DNA from: an uncultured Clostridia bacterium
GTDB lineage: Bacteria; Bacillota; Clostridia; Christensenellales; Borkfalkiaceae
Direction of reading: 5' to 3'
Length of the DNA stretch: 64,000 bases
Assembly (NCBI GenBank): GCA_947588985.1
Contig: CANQBG010000002.1
Span: forward strand, 22,224-86,223
Of this stretch, positions 10,051-18,948 are shown piece by piece (position 1 is the stretch's first letter; every line of letters starts with the position of its first letter). Below the pieces are notes generated by a model. That model was not told the DNA's origin. It saw only the letters and a list, made by a program, of their open reading frames with translations, and ran no database searches. Both the position numbers and the translations under genes were made by a program.

Positions 10051-10662
10051 TCAGGAGGGAAGGCCCTCGAAGAGGCAGGAGAGACCCCTGCTCACCAGCG
10101 TGAACACGGCCTCGTAGCTCTCGGGCGTGGCGGGGAGTTCCCCGCGGATGATGCGCTTGGCGAAGATGCCCGTCGTATCGAGGACATACGTCCAGAGGTG
10201 CTCCACCGTGAACTTCTCCGAAAAGTGCAGCTTCTCGTTGATGAGGTGCATGAGCTGCCCGAATCCCTTAAAATAGGTGGCCGCCGCCTCGTCGTCGTGT
10301 TTGGACACGGTGCGGATGTAGGGCGAATCGCGGTAGTCGAAGTAGTACACCGTCTCATACCCGCTGCGGACGAGAAGATCGAAGTAGCGCATCCAAAGTC
10401 CGCGTATGGCGGCAAACACGGATACCATGTCCGTGAGCGGGGGGAGCGAATAGCCGTCGAAGAGGGCGGCGATGCGGCGGTGCATGCTCTCGAAACAGGC
10501 ATAGAGAAGCGCGTCTTTGCTCTCGAAGTATTTATAGAGCAACGCCTCCGAAACGCCCAATTTGCGCGTTACCTGTTTCATGGAAAAACCGCCGAATCCC
10601 TTTTCGGAGACCAGCTGCATCGTCGTCTTTAGGAATGCTTCTCTGCGATCGGACTTATCCAT
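10051..10662 (-). CDS. TetR/AcrR family transcriptional regulator
   Basis: N-terminal HTH: RREAFLKTTMQLVSEKGFGGFSMKQVTRKLGVSEALLYKYFESKDALL. Confidence 0.9.
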   Translation of the reverse strand: MDKSDRREAFLKTTMQLVSEKGFGGFSMKQVTRKLGVSEALLYKYFESKDALLYACFESMHRRIAALFDGYSLPPLTDMVSVFAAIRGLWMRYFDLLVRSGYETVYYFDYRDSPYIRTVSKHDDEAAATYFKGFGQLMHLINEKLHFSEKFTVEHLWTYVLDTTGIFAKRIIRGELPATPESYEAVFTLVSRGLSCLFEGLPS

Positions 10663-10816
10663 TCCTTCACTTCACGGGCTCATAGAAACCCTTTCTACAT
10701 TTTATCACAGATCGGGCGGAATGTCAATGGTTTGCCGCCTTTTTGGGGGAGAAATTTTTCCCATACGGGGGCCGCCGCGCGGAAAAACTCCCCGCAGAGA
10801 GCGCGGGGAGCAAAGT

Positions 10817-11428
10817 TTAATCGCGGATATATTTTTTGACTTCCTTGATGACCTGGTCGGCAATATAGCGGCAGCCGCGATGGGTGGGGTGCACGCCGTC
10901 CGCCGCGAACTGTTCGGCGGGGATATCCTGCGTCACGCCCATGAAAATTTCGTCCATGGGGATGAGCGGGACGTTCTCTGCCTCTGCGATCTCGGAGATG
11001 ATGGCGTTGAAGCGGTTGAGATAGGGGCGGAGGCGGGGTTTATCCCCGATGGGAAGCACGAAGGGCTGCAAAAGGATGAGCTGCGCGCCCCCCTCCTTGA
11101 TGGTCTTGACGAGGTAGGAATACCGCTCGCGGAACTGCTCGGGCGTGACGTCTACCCCGATCACAAAGCGGTGCCATGCGTCGTTGACGCCGATCTGCAA
11201 GACGACGACGTCGGGATTTTCCTCCAAAACGTCCTTTTGGACGCGCTCCACGAGCTGTTCGGTGCGGTCTCCCCCCACCCCGCGATTGAGGACGACGATC
11301 TCGCGGTCGGGATACATGAGGCGGAGCTTGCCCGCCGCGATCTTCACATAGCCCGAGCCCAAGTCGCTCTCGTCAAAATGATTTCTCCCGGCGTCGGATA
11401 CCGAGTCTCCGAAAAAAACGATCTTCAT
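10817..11428 (-). CDS. SGNH/GDSL-type hydrolase
   Basis: MKIVFFGDSVSDAGRN, GVGGDRT, QIGVNDAW, DGVHPTHRG blocks. Confidence 0.88.
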   Translation of the reverse strand: MKIVFFGDSVSDAGRNHFDESDLGSGYVKIAAGKLRLMYPDREIVVLNRGVGGDRTEQLVERVQKDVLEENPDVVVLQIGVNDAWHRFVIGVDVTPEQFRERYSYLVKTIKEGGAQLILLQPFVLPIGDKPRLRPYLNRFNAIISEIAEAENVPLIPMDEIFMGVTQDIPAEQFAADGVHPTHRGCRYIADQVIKEVKKYIRD

Positions 11429-11449
11429 CCTGTTTCTCCTTCTCTTCCC

Positions 11450-11986
11450 TTACGAGGGTTGGCCGAATTTTTCCGCATAGCGGGCAAGACATTTGCGCAC
11501 GATCTCCACGGCTTCGTCGCGGTGGGCGATCTCCTTGACCGTCGTTTTCTTGTGCTCGAGCGTCTTATACACCTCGAAGAAGTGCATCATCTCGTCGAAA
11601 ACGTGCTTGGGGAGCTCGTGGATGTCGTAATAACTGTTGTAGGTGGGATCTTTGTGCGGAATGGCAATGATCTTCTCGTCGAGCGCGCCGCTGTCGATCA
11701 TCTTGATGACGCCGATGGGATAGCAGTTTACGAGCGTCATGGGGAAGATGGTCTCGTTGGTGAGGACGAGCACATCCAAAGGGTCGCCATCGTCGGCATA
11801 GGTGCGGGGAATGAACCCGTAGTTGGCGGGATAGACGGTGGAAGTATAGAGGACGCGGTCGAGCTTTAGAATGCCCGTCTCCTTGTCGAGCTCGTACTTC
11901 GCCTTGCTCCCCTTGGGGATCTCGATGAGCGCCTCGAAGCTGTTGGGTTTGATGCGGTCTGCGCTGATGTCGTGCCAGATGTTCAT
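11450..11986 (-). CDS. ppa: Inorganic pyrophosphatase
   Basis: MNIWHDISADRIKPNSFEALIEIPKGSKAKYELDKETG...YGFIPRTYADDGDPLDVLV; start trimmed from the listed ORF. Confidence 0.93.
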   Translation of the reverse strand: MNIWHDISADRIKPNSFEALIEIPKGSKAKYELDKETGILKLDRVLYTSTVYPANYGFIPRTYADDGDPLDVLVLTNETIFPMTLVNCYPIGVIKMIDSGALDEKIIAIPHKDPTYNSYYDIHELPKHVFDEMMHFFEVYKTLEHKKTTVKEIAHRDEAVEIVRKCLARYAEKFGQPS

Positions 11987-12085
11987 AATGTCTCCTACGC
12001 CCTCTATTTTAGCACATTTCCCGCCCTCGTGCAAGAATTAAAAGAAAATTTTCGCAACTTTTTTCGATTTTGGCGAAAATATACT

Positions 12086-12114
12086 TTGACATTCCCGGAA
12101 TTTTATGATATATT
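12086..12114 (+). promoter_or_regulatory. Sigma70-type promoter of tRNA-Ser
   Basis: TTGACA-N17-TATATT ending 17 nt before the tRNA 5' end. Confidence 0.75.
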
Positions 12115-12130
12115 GTTAGAGAATGAGCGT

Positions 12131-12219
12131 GCAGAAGTACCCAAGAGGCTCAAGGGGCTCCCCTGCTAAGGGAGTAGTACCTGCGAAAGGTAGCACGAGT
12201 TCGAATCTCGTCTTCTGCG
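12131..12219 (+). tRNA. tRNA-Ser (anticodon GCU)
   Basis: Acceptor GCAGAAG/CTTCTGC, anticodon arm CTCCC-CTGCTAA-GGGAG, long variable arm, T-loop TTCGAAT, encoded CCA at 12220-12222. Confidence 0.93.
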
Positions 12220-12223
12220 CCAG

Positions 12224-12251
12224 ATCCCGCCGATTTCTCGGCGGGATTTTT
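12224..12251 (+). terminator. Intrinsic terminator after tRNA-Ser
   Basis: ATCCCGCC-gatttctc-GGCGGGAT followed by TTTT. Confidence 0.85.
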
Positions 12252-12298
12252 GCGCAAAAGACGAGTAAAAAGCAATCGCGTCGTCCGCGAATTCGCGC

Positions 12299-12362
12299 CG
12301 ACCGAGGCTTCTATTTGTGCTACGAAGGTCGGCACAAGGGGCGTAAGCCCCGAAGTAATCTC
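12299..12362 (+). repeat. tRNA-associated two-hairpin module, copy 1
   Basis: CGACCGAGGCTTCTATTTGTGCTACGAAGGTCGGCACAAGGGGCGTAAGCCCCGAAGTAATCTCG; recurs at 12478. Confidence 0.8.
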
Positions 12363-12400
12363 GGCTTCTGCGCCGGAACAATTTCATTTTCATTGAGCGT

Positions 12401-12474
12401 GCAGAAGTACCCAAGAGGCTCAAGGGGCTCCCCATTAAGGAGAGTAGTACCTGCGAAAGGTAGCGCGAGTTCGC
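12401..12474 (+). pseudogene. Degenerate partial copy of tRNA-Ser (5' part to T-loop)
   Basis: GCAGAAGTACCCAAGAGGCTCAAGGGGCTCCCCATTAAGGAG...CCTGCGAAAGGTAGCGCGAGTTCG; no matching 3' acceptor strand. Confidence 0.8.
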
Positions 12475-12477
12475 CCC

Positions 12478-12542
12478 GACCGAGGCTTCTATTTGTGCTA
12501 CGAAGGTCGGCACGAGGGGCGTAAGCCCCGAAGTAATCTCGT
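12478..12542 (+). repeat. tRNA-associated two-hairpin module, copy 2
   Basis: Near-identical to 12299-12362; follows TTCG of the degenerate tRNA copy. Confidence 0.8.
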
Positions 12543-12631
12543 AGAGTAAAAAGCAATCGCGTCCGCGAGTTCGCGCACGGATCCTAAAGCGGAGATTTCT
12601 CGGCTCCGCTCGAAATGACAAAAACCGGAAT

Positions 12632-13126
12632 CTACTTTCTTTTGGACAAAAGGACTGCTGCGGCGACGAGGACAAGAGCGGCGAGACCAAGCAGGAAAAT
12701 GCCGCCCATCGCAGGCGTGAGCGTGATCACCGATGTGATCGCCTGCGTTTTTTCTTCCTTGGGCAATGTGAAAAGCACGATGGCAACTGCGAGCAAGAGC
12801 GCGGCGATAACGCCGAGAACAGATAACAGCAATATCCGCAATCCTCTTCCCCTGTCCCTCTTTCGCCCGGCCAAGCCTCCATCTTCTTCGGGCAATTTGG
12901 AATTCTTTTCTTCCAAAGCAGTATCGTCCCCCGTTTCCAAGAGGTCGTCCACGCGGACGCCCAACGCCTCGCAGAGTTGTTTGAGCTTATAGGCGTCGGG
13001 CGTGGCCTTGTCGTTCTCCCAATTGGAAATGGTTTGCCGCGACACCGCAAGCATTTCCGCGAGGGCTTCCTGAGAGAGCCCCCTTGCTTCGCGCAGCCGC
13101 CAAATTTTTTCGCCCAAGTTCTTCAT
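12632..13126 (-). CDS. XRE-family HTH regulator with C-terminal transmembrane segments
   Basis: IWRLREARGLSQEALAEMLAVSRQTISNWENDKATPD; two C-terminal hydrophobic segments. Confidence 0.9.
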   Translation of the reverse strand: MKNLGEKIWRLREARGLSQEALAEMLAVSRQTISNWENDKATPDAYKLKQLCEALGVRVDDLLETGDDTALEEKNSKLPEEDGGLAGRKRDRGRGLRILLLSVLGVIAALLLAVAIVLFTLPKEEKTQAITSVITLTPAMGGIFLLGLAALVLVAAAVLLSKRK

Positions 13127-13398
13127 GAGGAAAGTATATCACGTTGATCGCGTTTTTGCAACCGTTTGCTTGCGACCCTGCGCGCGACGCGCCATGCGAC
13201 AAACCATGCAAGCAGAATGGCCAAAACGCCGACGCTGTAGAATAGGATCGGCAATACGAAGGCCGCCCATGTCGGGAAACTCGTCGTCGCGGGCTCCCAT
13301 GTAGCTTCGGCAACGATCCATGCAACACCGCCATGGATCAGTCCGACAATGATTCCGGCGAGCGCCGCGATCCCGAACGCGAGATGAAGTTTTTTCAT
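13123..13398 (-). CDS. Small membrane protein translationally coupled to the XRE gene
   Basis: MKKLHLAFGIAALAGIIVGLIHGG...; 91 aa with several hydrophobic segments; start trimmed to ATG at 13398; stop overlaps next start. Confidence 0.6.
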   Translation of the reverse strand: MKKLHLAFGIAALAGIIVGLIHGGVAWIVAEATWEPATTSFPTWAAFVLPILFYSVGVLAILLAWFVAWRVARRVASKRLQKRDQRDILSS

Positions 13399-13541
13399 GC
13401 TGTTCCTCCTTTTTCTCCATTGTAGCGCGGATCCCCGCATAAAACAAGAAAAGATCTTTGTCAATTGGGCAAACTTCTTTTTCAAAGATACGAATTTGCC
13501 CTCTTTGGAGCCGTGCGCCCGCAACCGAGCGAAAAATCGGG

Positions 13542-13570
13542 TTGCATTTCGGGAAAAAGTGTGATACAAT
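13542..13570 (+). promoter_or_regulatory. Sigma70-type promoter
   Basis: TTGCAT-N17-TACAAT upstream of the 13600 CDS. Confidence 0.55.
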
Positions 13571-13599
13571 ATCCCCGGGTAACAAGGAGGGACCGCACC

Positions 13600-14154
13600 A
13601 TGAACAGAAAACAGGAAAAGCGGGAACTGCGCGAATACATCGAGCGCATCCGCGACGAAGAGGGCTATGCCGTGGTGGACGTCGATCTCGAGAACGTCGC
13701 GCTCTACGATCCCCTCAGCCTCAAGGGCGAGAAGGACCTTGCGGGGGAAATTTACGATTACATCGAGGCGCAGACCAACATCATCCCCGCCATGGTCCCC
13801 CTCCGCGTCCGTCTGCACGGGAAATTCACCCCCGAAGAGCAGGAGGACATCCAGAAGATGATGCACCGGCATTATGTGATGAAGTCCTTCGATCTCTCGT
13901 GGGACCGCGTGGCCAACCTCAGGAAGATGATCCTGCTCGCCGTCTTTGGCGCCGCCGTGCTCGCCGTCTACCTCTATCTCGCGCTCACCTCGGAAAACGC
14001 GCTCATGACGGAGGTGCTCTCCGTCGTCGGCTCCTTCTCCCTATGGGAGGCCGCCGACGCCCTCCTCTTAGAGCGGCCGCACCTGAGGCGCGAACAGCAG
14101 AATAACCGCCAAAGCTTGGAGGCGCGCATCGAGTTTGTGAACGACGGCGCATAA
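13600..14154 (+). CDS. Hypothetical membrane protein
   Basis: ATG after AAGGAGGG; MNRKQEKRELREYIERIRDEEGYAVVDVDLENVALYDPL... Confidence 0.75.
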   Translation: MNRKQEKRELREYIERIRDEEGYAVVDVDLENVALYDPLSLKGEKDLAGEIYDYIEAQTNIIPAMVPLRVRLHGKFTPEEQEDIQKMMHRHYVMKSFDLSWDRVANLRKMILLAVFGAAVLAVYLYLALTSENALMTEVLSVVGSFSLWEAADALLLERPHLRREQQNNRQSLEARIEFVNDGA

Positions 14155-14181
14155 AAATTTGAAAAACTTTTCCCCGCCATC

Positions 14182-14209
14182 TTGACAATCTCCCCCGTTG
14201 CGGTATAAA
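14182..14209 (+). promoter_or_regulatory. Sigma70-type promoter
   Basis: TTGACA-N16-TATAAA. Confidence 0.6.
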
Positions 14210-14299
14210 ATGAAGATGAGCCCGGCCGCTTCCCGCGCGGAGTTTCCCGCGGAGATTTGCTGCGGAACAGGCACGGGCAATCCGAGAGGGGGAAAAGGT

Positions 14300-14806
14300 A
14301 TGACGATCACATTTTACGAATACGGCAACGAGGTCATGTTCAACAAGCAGGACATCGCGGCGGCGCACACCCAATGGGAGGAGGAGATCTCCGTCGGGGA
14401 CAAGGTGCACTACCACGATTCCGCCCACGGCACGCGGCCGGTGGGGAAAGTCGTCTCCGTCTCGCCGCAACGCGAATATCTCATGCTGCGGCTGGCGGGG
14501 TATGAGCGCTTCGTCATCGTGCGCAAGCTCTCGCTCCACGAGTATATCGTGCTGAAATCGGATATCGCGGCCATGCTCGAGACCTCGGGGAAGCAGTACT
14601 ATGAGGGCACGGCAGACCTCTGCGACGTCTTTTGGACGCTCGACCCCGACGGCGGCGAACACGCCGTGTTCGTGTGGTATCTCCACGATGAAAAGAAGGT
14701 CTCGTGCGACGTCGTCAACCTGCAGGACTACAACCACTACAAGAGCACGCGGCCCGCGGGCGAGCTCGTCGCCCACATCAGCGGGAGATACGAATTGGAG
14801 CCCTGA
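14300..14806 (+). CDS. Hypothetical protein
   Basis: MTITFYEYGNEVMFNKQDIAAAHTQWEEEISVGDKVHYHDS...; promoter and GGGGGAAAAGG upstream. Confidence 0.7.
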   Translation: MTITFYEYGNEVMFNKQDIAAAHTQWEEEISVGDKVHYHDSAHGTRPVGKVVSVSPQREYLMLRLAGYERFVIVRKLSLHEYIVLKSDIAAMLETSGKQYYEGTADLCDVFWTLDPDGGEHAVFVWYLHDEKKVSCDVVNLQDYNHYKSTRPAGELVAHISGRYELEP

Positions 14807-14900
14807 GGGCCCCTTCCTCCGCGGTAATTTTCGCGCTCCGAAGGCTTTCCCGCACAAAACCGCTTCGCCGCGCCGATGAGAATACTTCAGTCACACGCAA

Positions 14901-14937
14901 AACCCCCGTACCATGTCTGCGGTACGGGGGTTTGGTT
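14901..14937. terminator. Intrinsic terminator between convergent genes, carrying the interspersed motif
   Basis: AACCCCCGTACC-ATGTCTGC-GGTACGGGGGTTTGGTTTT. Confidence 0.8.
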
Positions 14938-14946
14938 TTCACTTTT

Positions 14947-16224
14947 TTAGGAATTCCCCTTGGCGCGCTCCAAGGCGAGGGCGTAGATCTCCTCCGTCGC
15001 GAAGGAGAGCTTGGTGATCTGATCGCGGAGGCCGACGGGGTGCAGCCAGAAGCTGTCGTCGTTCGTCGAGATGTCCACGCTGTCCCCAAAGACGTTGCGC
15101 CAATACTTCTTCTTGCGGAAGGGGTAGTCGTATTCGATGTGGATGCTCTCGAGCTCCGTCCCCGCCCAATGGAGCGTCGTCGGCTCGCCGTAGGCGATGC
15201 ATTCGAGCGTCGTGCCCTCCGTATCCTGCGTAAGCGTTCCCGTGCCTTGGTCGTAGAACCGCTTGGCGTTGGGCAGGGTGTGGACGGTGACATCGCTGCG
15301 GAAGAAATACTTGCCCGTGCGCACCTCCTCGCGTACGTTTTGCCGCTCCCACTTCATCCAATCGGGGATGTACGAAAACTCCGTCTCGCCCTCCACGGCC
15401 TTGAGCTCGGAGAGCTCGCTCATCTCCCACGCCTTCTTGCACGCCTCGCACCACAGCCGCGTGCCCTTCGAATACATCCCGAACTCCGTTCCGCAGTGCG
15501 GGCATTGGTAGAGGATGGAATGCAGGCCCTCGGCGCGGTTCGGGTTGGAGATGCGGATGTTGTTTTCGCGCTGATAGAGATAGTCGTCGCGCTGCATCTT
15601 CTCATAGATGCGGGCGTAGAGGTCTTGCCACGAGACGGTCGCGAGCTCGTCCGTGCGGGCGATACATTCGAGTTCGGCGCGGAGGGGGATCTTCTGCTCG
15701 GGCTTGTTCCACTGCGGCGCGGCGACGAAGGTGCCGTACATCCGCAGAACGACGAGGGGCACCTTCATGAGCTTGGCCATCTTGGCGACGGCGGGCGGGA
15801 TATACGAAGTCGTCCCGTCGAAGGAGTAGCGCGCCTCGGGATAGACGCAGACGATGCTCCCGTAGCGGTCGGCGCAGTACTTCATGTGGCGGATGAGGTG
15901 GTAGTCCTTCACGAATTTGCGCGTCGTGATGCAGCCGAGCTTGTGCATGAGATAGTCCCCCACGTCGCGCACGGCGTCGATGGCGACGACGTTGTTGGCG
16001 TTATGCGGCTTGACGGCCGTGAACATGACGGGGAAATCGAGCATGCTCGCGTGCGTCGCGAGGAGCAGATAGGGCGGCTCGACGCCCTCCATGCCGATCT
16101 TCTCCACCGTGACGGGGCGGCCCTTGAGGCGGGGCGTGATGGCGAGCGGCCACACGAGGTGCATCCAGAACTTGCTCGGCTTTTGCGGTTTCTTGGAAAA
16201 ATCGTAGCGTTTGATCGGTTTCAT
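14947..16224 (-). CDS. Lysophospholipid acyltransferase family (PlsC-like) with C-terminal extension
   Basis: LLLATHASMLDFPVMF, VYPEARYSFDGTTSYIPPAVAKMAK; CPHCGTE / CEAC zinc-ribbon-like segment. Confidence 0.8.
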   Translation of the reverse strand: MKPIKRYDFSKKPQKPSKFWMHLVWPLAITPRLKGRPVTVEKIGMEGVEPPYLLLATHASMLDFPVMFTAVKPHNANNVVAIDAVRDVGDYLMHKLGCITTRKFVKDYHLIRHMKYCADRYGSIVCVYPEARYSFDGTTSYIPPAVAKMAKLMKVPLVVLRMYGTFVAAPQWNKPEQKIPLRAELECIARTDELATVSWQDLYARIYEKMQRDDYLYQRENNIRISNPNRAEGLHSILYQCPHCGTEFGMYSKGTRLWCEACKKAWEMSELSELKAVEGETEFSYIPDWMKWERQNVREEVRTGKYFFRSDVTVHTLPNAKRFYDQGTGTLTQDTEGTTLECIAYGEPTTLHWAGTELESIHIEYDYPFRKKKYWRNVFGDSVDISTNDDSFWLHPVGLRDQITKLSFATEEIYALALERAKGNS

Positions 16225-16309
16225 ATTCTCTCTTCTCGTTTGTTAATTTGTTTTACTATTCCCATTATATCATACCCGCCGCGCGCTGTCAATCCCTCCG
16301 GCGGAAAAA

Positions 16310-16894
16310 TCACAAAAGGCCCTCGAGGAGGATCTTGAGCCCGATCGCGATGAGCACGCACCCGCCGACGAGCTTGGCCTTCTCCGCAAACTTATCCCCG
16401 AGCTTCCGCCCGAGAAGCACGGCGCAAAGCGAGAGGCAAAATGTGATGACGCCGATCAAAACCGAACACCAGATCGCGGACATGGGTAGGCCGTTTTCCG
16501 TCTCGATGGCGAGAAAGGTGACGCCGACGGCGAGCGCGTCGAGGCTCGTGGCCACCCCTTGCAGGGCGATCTCCCCCCATGCGGCGGGGCGAGGGGGTCT
16601 CTCTTCGCCCTTCTTTCTGCGCTCGAGAAAGAATTCCGCCACGGCCTTCCCGCCGACGACGGCAAGCAGCAAAAAGGAGAGTATGGGGGCGATCTTTTCC
16701 ACGAGAGCGGTGAAGATGCCGCCGAAAAAGTACCCCGCGATGGGCATGAGGCACTGCATGAGGCCGAAGGTGGCCGCAATGAGCGCGATTTTGATCCATT
16801 TCATGCGCGGCTCGGCCATCCCGTCCGTCATGGCCGCCGCAAAGGCGTCCATCGAGAGCGCAACGCCGATGAGCACAACTTCCCAGATCGTCAT
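16310..16894 (-). CDS. mntP: Manganese efflux pump MntP
   Basis: VVLIGVALSMDAFAAAMTDGMA...FGLMQCLMPIAGYFFG...GVATSLDALAVGVTF. Confidence 0.92.
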   Translation of the reverse strand: MTIWEVVLIGVALSMDAFAAAMTDGMAEPRMKWIKIALIAATFGLMQCLMPIAGYFFGGIFTALVEKIAPILSFLLLAVVGGKAVAEFFLERRKKGEERPPRPAAWGEIALQGVATSLDALAVGVTFLAIETENGLPMSAIWCSVLIGVITFCLSLCAVLLGRKLGDKFAEKAKLVGGCVLIAIGLKILLEGLL

Positions 16895-16940
16895 GATTAG
16901 CTCCGTCTCCCCTTCCTCTTAATCTATCTTTGCGGGGATA

Positions 16941-17057
16941 AAAAAAGACTTACGCACGCAAAAAAACGTGCATAAGTCTCACCGTTTCATGCAGAACCCG
17001 CGAAAAATTCGCAGTCTGTGGACTCTGCCGCCCGCAAGACGGGCCGATTACTCCCCT
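16941..17057 (-). promoter_or_regulatory. yybP-ykoY-like Mn2+ riboswitch leader with intrinsic terminator
   Basis: Minus strand GGGGAGTAATCGG...GGTTCTGCATGAAACGGTGAGACTTATGCACG then GACTTATGCACG/CGTGCGTAAGTC hairpin + TTTTTTT, directly before mntP. Confidence 0.78.
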
Positions 17058-17093
17058 ATGTTTCCCCGATTATACCATATTCGGCGGCCGCTG

Positions 17094-17351
17094 TCAACGG
17101 TTTTCGAGCTTTTTCTCGATGCTCCGCGCGCGGTTCACGGGGACGGGCGCCGTCTGCCGGGTACACGTCTCCACGCGCACCACCACTCCTTCCGTGAGGT
17201 CCCCCTCCCTTCCGAAGGGAACGAGCACCCGATCCCCCGCCTCCACCATAAGGGGCGCGAGATACCAGCAAGGCGTGCCGTGCACGTCCACTTTGGCAAA
17301 GAGCATGGGGCCGTTGTCGGCAAGTACGCCGCCGGAGAGAGAATGGATCAT
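17094..17351 (-). CDS. Hypothetical small protein
   Basis: MIHSLSGGVLADNGPMLFAKVDVHGTPCWYLAPLMVEAGDRVLVPFGREGDLTEGVVV; start trimmed. Confidence 0.65.
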   Translation of the reverse strand: MIHSLSGGVLADNGPMLFAKVDVHGTPCWYLAPLMVEAGDRVLVPFGREGDLTEGVVVRVETCTRQTAPVPVNRARSIEKKLENR

Positions 17352-17367
17352 GGTTTTCTCCTTTCGA

Positions 17368-18948
17368 TCAGAACATCGGGGCAAAGATCTTGGCGAGTTC
17401 GCAGAGGCCGCGCGTCACCACGTTGCGCTTGGCGTCCTTCTCCGTCTGCTCGGCCGAGACCGCAAAGGTGGATACCATGTCCGCCTTCACCTGCATGACA
17501 GCCGCCGAACGGTATAACAGTACGGCGTTTTCGAAGTGGTGCAAAAACGAGCGGTAGTCGAAGTTGATGGTCCCCACCACGGCGATCTCGTCGTCTGCGA
17601 GCATCATCTTGGCGTGGACGAAGCCGGGCGTGTATTCATAAATGTGCACGCCCCCCTTGATGAGGCCCATGTAGTTGGACCGCGTGAGCGCAAAGACGAG
17701 CTTCTTATCGGGGATGTGCGGCGTTAAGATGCGCACATCCACGCCCCGCTTCACGGCCGAGACGAGGGCCTCGCGCATGCGGTAGTCGATGATGAGATAG
17801 GGCGTGAAGATCCAGACGTATTTGCGCGCTTCATTCAAAATGTTGATATACACGTCCTCCCCGAGGTGTCTGCCGTAGAGCGGGTAGGGCCCGTCGCCGT
17901 AGGGCTGGACGTAGCCCATCTCCGCAAAGACCTCATGCTTTGCGGGGATATACTGCTCCGGATCGACAGACTGCCGCGTCCGGATGCCGTACATGCGCAA
18001 GAAGGAGAGCGTGAGGTTGTTGACGGCCTCCCCCTCGAGCCGCACGGCCGTGTCCTTCCAATAGCCGAAGGGATGGGTGGCGTTGATGTATTCGTCCGCG
18101 AGGTTGAGCCCGCCCGTGTAGCCTACCTTCCCGTCGATGACGGCGATCTTCCTGTGGTCGCGGTTGTTGTGGACGTTGGTGACGACGGGCACGAAGGGAT
18201 TGAACTTCTCGCACGCGATGCCCTTCTTTTGCAGCGTCTTATGATAGTCGAAGCGGACCTTGCCCATGCAGCCGATGTCATCGTACATGACCCGCACCTC
18301 TACGCCCGCCTTGGCCTTCTCCTCGAGCACTTCGAGGACGCGATCCCAACACTTCCCCCGCTCGATGATGAAGTATTCGAGGAAGATAAACTTCTGCGCG
18401 CGCTTTAAGTCCTCTAAAAGGCGCGGAAGCATGTCCTCGCCCGAGGGGAAGTATTCCGTGCGCGTCCCACGGTGGGGAATGGCGGAGGGGTTGGCGGCAG
18501 TCAAAGCGACGCTCACCGCCGCCCAGTGCGCCATCTCGACGTGCAGCGTATCGCGGCTTATGGAGGGCGCCTCGAAGCGGCCGGTGTCCTCCCCGAGTTT
18601 TTGATAGAGCCGGCGCGTCCTGCGCGAGGGGCGGTAAGAGGAGAAGGTGGCATAGAGGGCGACGCCCAAGAGGTTGAGCGCGATGATGCACAGAAGCCAC
18701 GGGATCTTGGTCTCGGGGACCATGTCGCGATTGGCGGCGTGGAGCACCGTGGCGATGTCGATGAGCCACGCGAGCGCGGTGATCGCGACGGTGACGTAGG
18801 GCTCCGAAGCGGGGAAGGCCCACACGATGAGCGCATCCAACCAATAGACCCCGACGATGATGGCCGCCACAAAGAGCAGGAAGAGCGCGATGATGGTGAG
18901 CGCGACAAGGGAAAACCGGCTGAAAATTTTCTTAACGAGTTTTTTCAT
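17368..18948 (-). CDS. cls: Cardiolipin synthase (two PLD/HKD motifs)
   Basis: NVHNNRDHRKIAVIDGKVGYTGGLNLADEYIN and FVHAKMMLADDEIAVVGTINFDYRSF. Confidence 0.93.
   Translation of the reverse strand: MKKLVKKIFSRFSLVALTIIALFLLFVAAIIVGVYWLDALIVWAFPASEPYVTVAITALAWLIDIATVLHAANRDMVPETKIPWLLCIIALNLLGVALYATFSSYRPSRRTRRLYQKLGEDTGRFEAPSISRDTLHVEMAHWAAVSVALTAANPSAIPHRGTRTEYFPSGEDMLPRLLEDLKRAQKFIFLEYFIIERGKCWDRVLEVLEEKAKAGVEVRVMYDDIGCMGKVRFDYHKTLQKKGIACEKFNPFVPVVTNVHNNRDHRKIAVIDGKVGYTGGLNLADEYINATHPFGYWKDTAVRLEGEAVNNLTLSFLRMYGIRTRQSVDPEQYIPAKHEVFAEMGYVQPYGDGPYPLYGRHLGEDVYINILNEARKYVWIFTPYLIIDYRMREALVSAVKRGVDVRILTPHIPDKKLVFALTRSNYMGLIKGGVHIYEYTPGFVHAKMMLADDEIAVVGTINFDYRSFLHHFENAVLLYRSAAVMQVKADMVSTFAVSAEQTEKDAKRNVVTRGLCELAKIFAPMF

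Noticed and set aside
12166-12690. 174-aa and overlapping short ORFs across the tRNA-Ser region
   Set aside because: They run through the tRNA and its repeats; RRRDSNSCY-type peptides are typical of spurious ORFs over tRNA genes.
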